From contig SVMM01000009.1 of NCBI GenBank assembly GCA_015067435.1, forward strand, positions 81,417-145,416: a stretch of 64,000 nt of DNA. The letters run 5' to 3'. This document shows positions 42,951 through 50,738 of the stretch, piece after piece. This DNA comes from Oscillospiraceae bacterium. GTDB taxonomy: Bacteria > Bacillota > Clostridia > Oscillospirales > Oscillospiraceae. Position 1 is the stretch's first letter. Each line of letters begins with the position of its first letter. The notes under the pieces were generated by a model that worked only from the letters and a program-made list of their open reading frames with translations, did no database searches and was not told the DNA's origin. Made by a program: the position numbers and the translations under genes.

Positions 42951-43754
42951 GTGAAGACCTCGCGCCTGAAAAGCATCGTTATCGTCGTTCTCGCGCTGCT
43001 CAACCTCTGCCTGCTCGCCATGCTGGCAATCCGCCAGGTGCAGGAGCGCGCGGCGCGTGAGCGTGCCGACGCCGAACTGCTGCGCCTCTTTGCCGCGAGC
43101 GGCGTGGAGCTGCCCGCCCATCTGATCCCGCGGGAGGAGACGCATCTCTCGCCCATTGAGCCCGCGCGCAGTCCGGAGGCGGAGGCGGCGTTCGCCGCGG
43201 CGCTGCTCGGCGACTGCGCGCCGGAGGACGTCGGCGGCGGCATCTACCGCTACGTCAGCGGCGCGGGCCAGTGCCTTCTGCGCGCCAGCGGCGCCGTCGA
43301 GGCGTCTTTGGAGCTGGGTGTGGAGGACCCGGAGACGTTTTTTGAAGGCGTGTTCGCCGCCAACGGCTACGCCGCGCTCTATTCCGACGTCAACAACGGC
43401 AGCGGAACGGTGACAGCCGTGCGGATGCTGGAGCGCGGCATGGTCTTCAACGCGAGGCTGACGCTCGAATTCTCCGACAACCGCCTGATTTCCGTCGACG
43501 GCTCCTTTGTTCCGCCGGCGGCGGAGAGCGGCCAGGGCGAAAACCTCGACGGCGTGACCGCGCTGGTGCGCTTTCTCGACTACATCCGCGAGAACGGCGA
43601 GGTGTGCACCGTCGTGTCCGACGTGCGCGCCGGCTACCTGCTGCAAAGCACCGCCTCCGCCGCGCAGCGGCTGATCCCCGCGTGGCGCATCGGCACGGAC
43701 GTAACGGAATATTATGTAAACATGACGACCGGAGAGGTTTCGCGCGAATCCTGA
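42951..43754 (+). CDS. YycI-like regulatory protein of the Wal system
   Basis: 267 residues. A single N-terminal helix (IVIVVLALLNLCLLAMLAI) followed by an extracytoplasmic alpha/beta region ending with VTEYYVNMTTGEVSRES, which resembles the final repeat of YycI/YycH-type proteins. The GTG start at 42951 has GGAAGGAG about 9 bases upstream. Context (after the YycH-like gene) supports the call. Confidence 0.65.
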   Translation: MKTSRLKSIVIVVLALLNLCLLAMLAIRQVQERAARERADAELLRLFAASGVELPAHLIPREETHLSPIEPARSPEAEAAFAAALLGDCAPEDVGGGIYRYVSGAGQCLLRASGAVEASLELGVEDPETFFEGVFAANGYAALYSDVNNGSGTVTAVRMLERGMVFNARLTLEFSDNRLISVDGSFVPPAAESGQGENLDGVTALVRFLDYIRENGEVCTVVSDVRAGYLLQSTASAAQRLIPAWRIGTDVTEYYVNMTTGEVSRES

Positions 43755-43793
43755 GCGTTGTGCCGCCTTTCGGGATATTTTGTGATTTGGGAT

Positions 43794-43830
43794 TGCTTTT
43801 TCGGCCCAAATATGGTATATGTATTTGGGC
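43794..43830. promoter_or_regulatory. palindrome overlapping a possible murA promoter
   Basis: Perfect dyad GCCCAAATA (43804-43812) / TATTTGGGC (43822-43830). It overlaps a candidate promoter TTGCTT (43794-43799), 16-base spacer, TATATG (43816-43821). It has no T tract, so an operator is more likely than a terminator. Confidence 0.45.
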
Positions 43831-43884
43831 ATTAAAAATAAAGTGGCATAGAATCGCCGCATTATGTGAATACTAGAACAGTTT

Positions 43885-43910
43885 CCGACCGGCCTTCTGC
43901 CGTCGGTTTT
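43885..43910 (+). terminator. weak hairpin terminator upstream of murA
   Basis: CCGAC...GGC / GCC...GTCGG stem with a bulge, then TTTT (43907-43910). It could attenuate murA transcription or end a short leader RNA from the palindromic promoter. Confidence 0.5.
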
Positions 43911-43978
43911 CCTATGTTTTCCGCGCTTTGCGCGGATTCTGATCGTTCGGTTGTGTGCTGCAAATTTCTGGAGGATTT

Positions 43979-45274
43979 ATGCAAAAATATATCGTGAGGG
44001 GCGGCCGTCCGCTGTATGGCGAGGTGCGCATCAGCGGCGCGAAGAACGCCGCCGTCGCCATCATTCCGGCCGCGCTTCTGGTGGGCGGTGTCTGCCGCAT
44101 TGAAAATGTTCCGCAGATCTCGGACGTTACGGTCCTTTTGAAGATACTCAGGCAGATCGGCGCAAACGTGCGCGTCCTCAATACCACGGACGTTGAGATC
44201 GACTGCACCCATATCAACACCACCCGCGTTCCGCAGGAGCTGGCGCACAAGCTGCGCGCCTCCTATTATCTGATCGGCGCGCTGCTCGGCCGCTTCGGCA
44301 GCGCCGAGGTCTCGATGCCGGGCGGCTGCAACTTCGGCGGCGTGCGCCCTATCGACCAGCATGTCAAGGGTTTCGCTGCCATGGGCGCCGACGTGCGCGA
44401 GGGCGATTACATCGTGGCGCGCGCGAAGGGCGGGCGCATGAAGGGCGCGAACATCTATCTGGACGTGGTCTCCGTCGGCGCGACGATGAACATCATGATG
44501 GCTGCCGCGCTCGCCGATGGCGTCACCGTGATCGAGAACGCGGCGAAGGAGCCGCACATCGTCGACCTTGCGAACTTCCTCAACTCCATGGGCGCGAACA
44601 TCAAGGGCGCCGGTACGGACACGATCCGCGTGTTCGGCGTGGAGGCGCTGCACGGCGGGACGTACGCCATCATCCCCGACCAGATCGAGGCAGGCACCTA
44701 TATGGCGGCGGTCGCCGCGACGGGCGGCGACGTGCTGATCCGCGGCATCATCCCCAAGCACATGGACTGCATCACCGCGAAGCTGCAGGAGATGGGCGTG
44801 GAGGTCGAGGAAAAGGACGACACGCTCCGCATCCGCAGGGACGGCGAGCTGACGCGCACGAACGTCAAGACGCTGCCCTATCCCGGCTTCCCGACCGATA
44901 TGCAGCCCCAGATCACAACGGTTCTGGCGCTGGCGCGGGGCACGAGCATCGTCACCGAGGGCGTGTGGGACAACCGCTACCGCTATGTCGGCGAGCTGAC
45001 GCGCATGGGCGCGCAGATCCGCGTCGAGGGGCGCACTGCGATCGTCGAGGGCGTCAGCCATCTGACCCCCGCCACCGTGCAGGCGTACGACCTGCGCGCG
45101 GGCGCGGCGATGGTGGTCGCGGCGCTCGCCGCCACCGGAACCAGCGAGATTTTGAACGTGCAGTATATCGAGCGCGGCTATGAGGACATCATCGGCAAGC
45201 TGCGTTCGATCGGCGCGGACATCGAAAGCGTTGAATACAGCGAGGAGGAGTTTATCCAGCGGCAGATTGGATAA
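43979..45274 (+). CDS. murA: UDP-N-acetylglucosamine 1-carboxyvinyltransferase
   Basis: 431 residues, EPT fold. It catalyses the first committed step of peptidoglycan synthesis by adding enolpyruvate to UDP-GlcNAc. Seen: SGAKNAAVAIIPAALL, LRASYYLIGALLGRFG, PGGCNFGGVRPIDQH with the fosfomycin-target Cys117, and GYPGFPTDMQPQ-like PYPGFPTDMQPQ. Start 43979 has CTGGAGG 5 bases upstream. The gene is inserted within the wal locus, consistent with WalR control of the cell wall (inference). Confidence 0.96.
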   Translation: MQKYIVRGGRPLYGEVRISGAKNAAVAIIPAALLVGGVCRIENVPQISDVTVLLKILRQIGANVRVLNTTDVEIDCTHINTTRVPQELAHKLRASYYLIGALLGRFGSAEVSMPGGCNFGGVRPIDQHVKGFAAMGADVREGDYIVARAKGGRMKGANIYLDVVSVGATMNIMMAAALADGVTVIENAAKEPHIVDLANFLNSMGANIKGAGTDTIRVFGVEALHGGTYAIIPDQIEAGTYMAAVAATGGDVLIRGIIPKHMDCITAKLQEMGVEVEEKDDTLRIRRDGELTRTNVKTLPYPGFPTDMQPQITTVLALARGTSIVTEGVWDNRYRYVGELTRMGAQIRVEGRTAIVEGVSHLTPATVQAYDLRAGAAMVVAALAATGTSEILNVQYIERGYEDIIGKLRSIGADIESVEYSEEEFIQRQIG

Positions 45275-45331
45275 ACTCCCGCGCTCTATCTATGACAATT
45301 CTGAAATAAACATATGGAAAGAGGTACGCGT

Positions 45332-48300
45332 ATGAAAACCACCTGGAAGTCCGTCTTATCCGTATTGCTCGCCATTGCGCTGCTGCTGCCGCTTGCGCCG
45401 GCGGCGCGGGCGGACGACGAAGTGTATGCCACGGGCGTCACATTATCGTGCGACAAGACCAGCGTGACTTATGACAGCGAAAGCACGACCACCGTCACGC
45501 TGACGGCAAATGTGACCACCGAGGGCGGGGACTATAACTGCGGCTATACATGGTCCAGCTCGGGCTCGTCACTCTCGGCGGCCCCCGACACCACCAGCGA
45601 CAACTACATCACGCTCGATGTACTGAGCGCCGGAACCACAAACGTGACCGTTTCGGTGAAAACAGGCGAAACCGCATCGATCAGCAACACCTATGCCGTG
45701 ACCGTGACGGAAGCCGACGACACCGTGTATGCCACGGGCGTCACGGTGACGCCCGCGTCGAGCGGCAACGTCTATTACCGCAGCGGGAGCAGCAAGACGG
45801 TCACGCTGAACGCCAGCGTGACCACCGGCAGCACCGCCGCTTACGGCGGCACTTATGCGTGGTCCAGCACAGGCGACGCGCTTCAGTCCGCCTCCGGCAG
45901 CGGTGACAGCGTCACGCTCAATGTGTTGAAAGCCGGCAGCTCAACGGTCACGGTTACGGTGCAGAACAGCAAAACCGGAACCTCCAGCGCCAGCTACACG
46001 GTCACCGTGCTGGCCGACAGCGTGGCAACCTGCACGCTCACCCCGGCCACGGCAAGCGTTGAGGTCGGCAAGACGGTGAAGCTCACCGGCACCGCGAAAT
46101 ACCTCAGCGGCGACAATGCAACGGTCACGTATTCCTCCAGCAACACCGCGATCGCGACGGTCGGAACCGACGGCACCGTCACCGGCGTAAAGGCGGGCAC
46201 CGCGACAATCACCGCCACCGCCGGTGACAACACCACCGGTGTCAAGACGGCGACCGCGACAGTCACCGTGAGCGCGGCGGCGGTGCCCTCCACCTCGCTC
46301 TCCGGGACGACGGCGATCGGCACCAACTACAAGCTGGATTCGTTCTACACGGAGCTCTACTCCAAGTATAAATCCGTCTACGGAACCGCGCCCGCGGATA
46401 CCCTTTTCGTTGAGTTTTCCGGCATCAGCACGACGTACGGTACGCTCAAGTACAACGGGACGAAGGTCAGCAACAGCGACACGGGATACACCCTCGGTGA
46501 GCTTCGCAACATGGTCGTCGAGCCCAGCGCCGCCGGCACGTTTTCCTTCAAGTGCACGGTGAAGGAGGGATCGACCGCCAAGGTGGTGGGTACCCTCACG
46601 CTGAGCATCACCACGCCGACCACGCACATCCGCGTTCCCGTTTCCAGCAGCGGCAACTATCTCTTCAGCGGCGTCAGCGCGGACACGAGCGGCAAGACCG
46701 GCGTCCAGCTCATTCGTGACGCCATCGGCACCTTCGGCTCCATCAAGTTCGGCGCGATCAGCTCCTCCGGCAGCAACACCGGCACGCTGTACACCTCCTC
46801 CTCCGCGGGCTACAACGACCGCGTCGGCAGCGGGACCATCGTGGAGTACGCCGCCATCGGCGACCTGTTCTTCACGCCCAACCGCTCCGGCACCTATTCC
46901 ATCGCCTACACCGCCTATTCCGGCTCGAAGGGCAGCGGGACCGCGCTGTGCAGCGGCAATCTCACCATCCCCGTGGACGGCGCCTCGCTGAACGTGGAGC
47001 TGACGCTCGACAGCGTGACGGCCTACACCTTCTCCTCCGCTCCGCGCTCCGGCGCCGACAGCGCCGCTGCGCTGCTGAGCAGCACCATCAACAGCGCCGT
47101 GGGCAGCTCGGCATGGTCCGGCATCAAGTTTGACGGCGCGGCGAGCGCCACAAGCTCCGTCGGCACGCTGCATCAGACGAGCGGGCTCACCCGCGCCATT
47201 TCGGCGGACACGTTCATCTCCAAGACGGCGATCTCCAGCCTCTACTTCGTGCCCGACCGCGTCGGCACCTACAAGATCACCTACGGCGTCTACACCGCCA
47301 GCTCGGATACCGTTCCGCTGGCCACCGGCACGCTGACCATCAACGTTTCCAACATCCCGACCGGCAGCGCCGACATCACCTACGCCACCACCGTCAAGGG
47401 CACGGTCATGCTCAAGGAGAGCGATTTCATTGAGTTCTACCAGCGCAAGAACGGCAGCCGGTACTATCTCTCCAGCGTTGTGTTCGACGACTACAGCGGC
47501 AACGGCACCTTCTATCACGCCGGCGAGAAGTTCATCCCCTACAACAGCGCCGACTACTATTGCAGCACGTATACCGGCACCATCCCGAATAACGCGCACT
47601 ATCTGGAGAAGCTGAGCTTTACCGCGCCCTCCTCCGCCGGTTACTCCGCCGTCAAGTTCACCTGCTACGGCGGCACCTCCGCAAGCTCCACCAGCTCGAA
47701 GACCACGGGCGTGCTCTACATCTTCTACACCGCGGGCGACGTGCCCACCATCACCTATGACGCCTATACCACGGGCTCCGTCACGCTGGTGCAGGATGAT
47801 TTCCTCACTGTCTACAGGGCCGCGACGAAGGACAGCGCCGCCAAGCCCTCGTTTGAGATCCGGCTGCTCAACGTCCCGACCAGCGGCACGCTCTACCGCT
47901 ACTACAGCCGGACGGGGCGCACGGCGCTGACCAGCAGCAATTACTCCGGCTACACCTTCGTCATCAACGGCGCGGAGGCGGAATCCGTCGAAAAGCTCAC
48001 CTATGTCGCCGCCAACAGCGCCTCCGGCGCGGACACCGTCGCCTACATCGCCTACTCTCCCAACGGCTCGGTGCTCTACAGCGGCATGATCCGGTTCAAG
48101 CTTGCCGTCGACCGCACGGTCAACATCACCAACGACGGCCTCGGCTTCCAGGCGTCCGACTTCTACAATGCCGCCGACACCGACCCCGTCGTCTACGTCA
48201 CCTTCCCCAAGCCCTCTGCCGGCAGGATGTACGCCTATGCGGGCAACCGCTATGTTGCCGCCAAGCCGGAGACGAAGTTCTACGTCAGCTCCAGCACGTA

Positions 48301-49027
48301 CGGCGAGTATCCGATCAGCGCGGCGCTCTACGCGCCCCGCGCGAACGTCAGCGGCTCCGTGACGCTGGAATGCATCGCCTACCGCAAGTCCGGCGCGTCC
48401 TATCAGGAGATCATGACGGTCAACATCCTCAACAAGATCTCCTCCGGCAACTTTGGCGACGTCAACGGCACGACGAACACCGACTGGGCGGCGAACTCCG
48501 TGGACTTCGCCTATAAGCTGGGCCTGGTCAACGGCACGTCGCTCAACCCGCCGACCTTCTCCCCGAAGCTGACCATGCGCCGCTGCGATCTGGTGCTGAT
48601 CCTCTACCGCATGGCGGGTTCGCCCACGCCCACCGGCACGATGCCCTACACGGACGTCGAGACGCCCGGTGATTCCTACACCACCGAGATCTACAACAGC
48701 GCCGTCTGGGCGTACCACAACGGCATCATGCGCAACGCCATGACCGGCACGCTCTACAACCCCAAGGGCGCGCTGACGCGTCAGGACTTCGCCCAGATCC
48801 TCTTCAACTACACCGCGGCGCAGGGCATCAGCACCGCGAACACCGAGAACATCTCCCGCTATGACGACGCCGCGCAGGTCAGCGCGGAGACGCTGGAGGG
48901 CGTGACGTGGGCGGTCGCCAACGGCTACATCACCAGCGCGTCCACCACGGCGCTGCGCATCGAGCCGCAGCGCACCGCCACCCGCGCGGAGATCGCCACG
49001 CTGCTGCACCGCTACTTCACCTATTGA
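45332..49027 (+). CDS. large secreted Ig-like/SLH surface protein
   Basis: 1231 residues. Signal peptide (VLLAIALLLPLAPAARA, cleavage about residue 28). Two N-terminal Ig-like repeats (each VYATGVT...) and one BIG2 domain (about 225-310, VEVGKTVKLTGTA...VTGVKAGTATITA). Four or five repeats of about 110-120 residues follow with no family I recognise (ending SGTYSIAYTAY, VGTYKITYGVY, and similar). Three SLH-type repeats form the C-terminus (NSVDFAYKLGLVNG, NSAVWAYHNGIMRN, GVTWAVANGYITS) and anchor the protein to cell-wall polymers. Start 45332 follows GGAAAGAGG by 7 bases. The sequence is Ser/Thr-rich. Confidence 0.88.
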   Translation: MKTTWKSVLSVLLAIALLLPLAPAARADDEVYATGVTLSCDKTSVTYDSESTTTVTLTANVTTEGGDYNCGYTWSSSGSSLSAAPDTTSDNYITLDVLSAGTTNVTVSVKTGETASISNTYAVTVTEADDTVYATGVTVTPASSGNVYYRSGSSKTVTLNASVTTGSTAAYGGTYAWSSTGDALQSASGSGDSVTLNVLKAGSSTVTVTVQNSKTGTSSASYTVTVLADSVATCTLTPATASVEVGKTVKLTGTAKYLSGDNATVTYSSSNTAIATVGTDGTVTGVKAGTATITATAGDNTTGVKTATATVTVSAAAVPSTSLSGTTAIGTNYKLDSFYTELYSKYKSVYGTAPADTLFVEFSGISTTYGTLKYNGTKVSNSDTGYTLGELRNMVVEPSAAGTFSFKCTVKEGSTAKVVGTLTLSITTPTTHIRVPVSSSGNYLFSGVSADTSGKTGVQLIRDAIGTFGSIKFGAISSSGSNTGTLYTSSSAGYNDRVGSGTIVEYAAIGDLFFTPNRSGTYSIAYTAYSGSKGSGTALCSGNLTIPVDGASLNVELTLDSVTAYTFSSAPRSGADSAAALLSSTINSAVGSSAWSGIKFDGAASATSSVGTLHQTSGLTRAISADTFISKTAISSLYFVPDRVGTYKITYGVYTASSDTVPLATGTLTINVSNIPTGSADITYATTVKGTVMLKESDFIEFYQRKNGSRYYLSSVVFDDYSGNGTFYHAGEKFIPYNSADYYCSTYTGTIPNNAHYLEKLSFTAPSSAGYSAVKFTCYGGTSASSTSSKTTGVLYIFYTAGDVPTITYDAYTTGSVTLVQDDFLTVYRAATKDSAAKPSFEIRLLNVPTSGTLYRYYSRTGRTALTSSNYSGYTFVINGAEAESVEKLTYVAANSASGADTVAYIAYSPNGSVLYSGMIRFKLAVDRTVNITNDGLGFQASDFYNAADTDPVVYVTFPKPSAGRMYAYAGNRYVAAKPETKFYVSSSTYGEYPISAALYAPRANVSGSVTLECIAYRKSGASYQEIMTVNILNKISSGNFGDVNGTTNTDWAANSVDFAYKLGLVNGTSLNPPTFSPKLTMRRCDLVLILYRMAGSPTPTGTMPYTDVETPGDSYTTEIYNSAVWAYHNGIMRNAMTGTLYNPKGALTRQDFAQILFNYTAAQGISTANTENISRYDDAAQVSAETLEGVTWAVANGYITSASTTALRIEPQRTATRAEIATLLHRYFTY

Positions 49028-49037
49028 TGCGAAACCC

Positions 49038-49071
49038 AAAAAAATTCCCGCCGAACGGCGGGAATTTTTTT
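49038..49071 (+). terminator. terminator of the surface-protein gene
   Basis: Stem AAATTCCCGCC / GGCGGGAATTT with a 4-base loop and A/T runs, bidirectional in form. Confidence 0.95.
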
Positions 49072-49098
49072 GACTATTCAAAGGGTTTGTGCTAGACT
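49070..49098 (+). promoter_or_regulatory. promoter of yycJ, start site at or next to the ATG
   Basis: TTGACT (49070-49075), 17-base spacer, TAGACT (49093-49098). The predicted start, 7 bases on, coincides with the ATG at 49105, suggesting a leaderless transcript. The -35 overlaps the terminator T run. Confidence 0.6.
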
Positions 49099-49104
49099 GT
49101 TTCC

Positions 49105-49881
49105 ATGGATTTCTATACGCTTGCAAGCTCATCGAGCGGGAACGCCGCGCTTTTGCGCAGCGGCGATCACGCGCTGCTGCTGGACGCCGGCATCTCGGCG
49201 CGGCGGATCGCGCAGTCGCTCGCGCCGCTGGGGCTGACGCCGGACGCGCTCGACGCCGTGCTCATCACCCACGAGCACAGCGACCACATCGGCGGCGTTG
49301 CCACGCTCGTCAAAAAATACGGCGTACCCGTCTACGCCAGCCGCGGCACGGCGCGCAGGCTTTCCTGCCCGCCGGAGCTGTTGCACACCTTCGACGCGGG
49401 GGACGCGTTTTCTATTGGCGCGCTGGAGATCACCAGCTTCCGCACGTCCCACGACGCGTCCGACAGCGTCGATTACCGCGTCGACGCGCCGGACGGCTCC
49501 TTCGGTGCGCTGACCGACACGGGCTATGTCACCGACGAGGCGGCGGACGTCCTCGCGGGCGTCGAGCTGTTGCTGCTGGAGGCGAATCACGACGTGGAGA
49601 CGCTCCGCCGCGGGCCGTACCCCTATTATCTCAAGCAGCGCATCCTCAGCGACTTCGGGCACCTGTCCAACGACGCGGCGGCGGAATTCGCGCTCTACTG
49701 CACGGAGCGCGGCGCCTGCGACATCCTGCTCGCCCACCTCTCCGACGAGAACAACACGCCCGCCATGGCGGAGTACGCTGTGGCGCGGCGGTTACAGGCG
49801 GCGGGGTGCACGGTGCGCCTCGGCGTCGCGCCGAAGGCCGCGCTGAGCGACGTGCACGCGGTCTGCCGCGCGGCGAGGTGA
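49105..49881 (+). CDS. yycJ: MBL-fold hydrolase YycJ (WalJ)
   Basis: 258 residues, metallo-beta-lactamase fold. Metal ligands THEHSDH (Asp and three His), RTSHDASDS, and the TDTGYVTDEA block are present, as is LASSSSGNAALL at the N-terminus typical of YycJ. YycJ is a 5'-3' exonuclease-like enzyme proposed to act in DNA mismatch repair and is encoded in wal operons. There is no ribosome-binding site upstream of the ATG, and the promoter places the start of transcription at the ATG. RlmH follows 4 bases later. Confidence 0.9.
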   Translation: MDFYTLASSSSGNAALLRSGDHALLLDAGISARRIAQSLAPLGLTPDALDAVLITHEHSDHIGGVATLVKKYGVPVYASRGTARRLSCPPELLHTFDAGDAFSIGALEITSFRTSHDASDSVDYRVDAPDGSFGALTDTGYVTDEAADVLAGVELLLLEANHDVETLRRGPYPYYLKQRILSDFGHLSNDAAAEFALYCTERGACDILLAHLSDENNTPAMAEYAVARRLQAAGCTVRLGVAPKAALSDVHAVCRAAR

Positions 49882-49885
49882 CGGT

Positions 49886-50368
49886 ATGCTGAACGTCACC
49901 GTGATTTGCGTCGGCAAGCTCAAGGAAAAATTCTACGCCGACGCCTGCGCCGAGTATCAGAAGCGCCTGACGCGCTTTTGCAGGCTTTCGATCGTCGAGC
50001 TTCCTGAGGAGCGCCTGCCGGAATCCCCTTCGGCGGCGGAAGTCGCCGCGGCGCTTGAAAAGGAGGCGGACGCCGTCCTCGGCAGGCTTCCGCGCGGCGG
50101 CATGGTGGCCGCGCTGTGTGTCGAGGGGAATCTGCTTTCGAGCGAGCAGCTCTCCGCCGTGCTCTCCCGCTACGCGGTGCAGGGCGTTTCACAGCTCACC
50201 CTTCTCATCGGCGGGAGCTTCGGCCTCGCGCCGCGCGTCAAGGAGCGCGCCGACCTGCGGCTTTCGATGTCGCCCATGACCTTTCCGCACCATCTCGCCC
50301 GCGTGATGCTGCTCGAACAGCTCTATCGCGCCTTCCAGATCCAGAACGGGACAAGATATCACAAATAG
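49886..50368 (+). CDS. rlmH: 23S rRNA (pseudouridine-1915-N3)-methyltransferase
   Basis: 160 residues, SPOUT superfamily. It methylates pseudouridine 1915 of 23S rRNA on assembled ribosomes. Seen: VICVGKLKEKFYADACAEYQKR, LCVEGN, the knot LLIGGSFGL and LSLS-like LRLSMSPMTFPHHLARVMLLEQLYRA, ending TRYHK. RlmH is the classical distal neighbour of the wal locus in Firmicutes. A downstream DUF2007-like gene follows at 17 bases. Confidence 0.95.
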   Translation: MLNVTVICVGKLKEKFYADACAEYQKRLTRFCRLSIVELPEERLPESPSAAEVAAALEKEADAVLGRLPRGGMVAALCVEGNLLSSEQLSAVLSRYAVQGVSQLTLLIGGSFGLAPRVKERADLRLSMSPMTFPHHLARVMLLEQLYRAFQIQNGTRYHK

Positions 50369-50384
50369 GCAGGAGGAGTTCGCC

Positions 50385-50723
50385 ATGGATGAACCGAAGC
50401 TCTCCTGGGGAAGCACGCCCCACGACCTCGCCGAGCGCTGGCCGCGCTCCGGCGACGGCACGCCGGAGAAGGCCGCCTTTCTCACCGACGCGTTCGAGGC
50501 GGACGCGCAGGCAGACCTGATGGTCGAGATGCTGCGCGCCTACGATATCCCGGTCATCAAGCGCTATATGCGCGACGGCACGCTCGGCAAGGTCGTGCTC
50601 GGCTTTTCGGGCTACGGCGTAGGGCTCTACGTGCCCGAAAGCATGCTCGAAGACGCGCAGGCGCTGCTCCGCCCGGCGGAGGACGCCATTCCCGATCCCG
50701 AAGAATCCGAACAATTATTATAA
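50385..50723 (+). CDS. small DUF2007-like protein
   Basis: 112 residues, soluble. The central part (TDAFEADAQADLMVEMLRAYDIP and GFSGYGVGLYVPESMLEDAQALL) matches the DUF2007 (putative signal-transducing) fold, which resembles a PII-like alpha/beta unit. The function is unknown. AGGAGG is 8 bases upstream. It is cotranscribed with rlmH by spacing and 15 bases from the mutase gene. Confidence 0.7.
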   Translation: MDEPKLSWGSTPHDLAERWPRSGDGTPEKAAFLTDAFEADAQADLMVEMLRAYDIPVIKRYMRDGTLGKVVLGFSGYGVGLYVPESMLEDAQALLRPAEDAIPDPEESEQLL

Positions 50724-50738
50724 GAGGAGGACACGCAC

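Noticed and set aside
45941..49132. 1063-codon minus-strand open frame opposite the surface protein
   Set aside because: Gly/Val/Arg-rich shadow of a repetitive gene, with no credible start signal.
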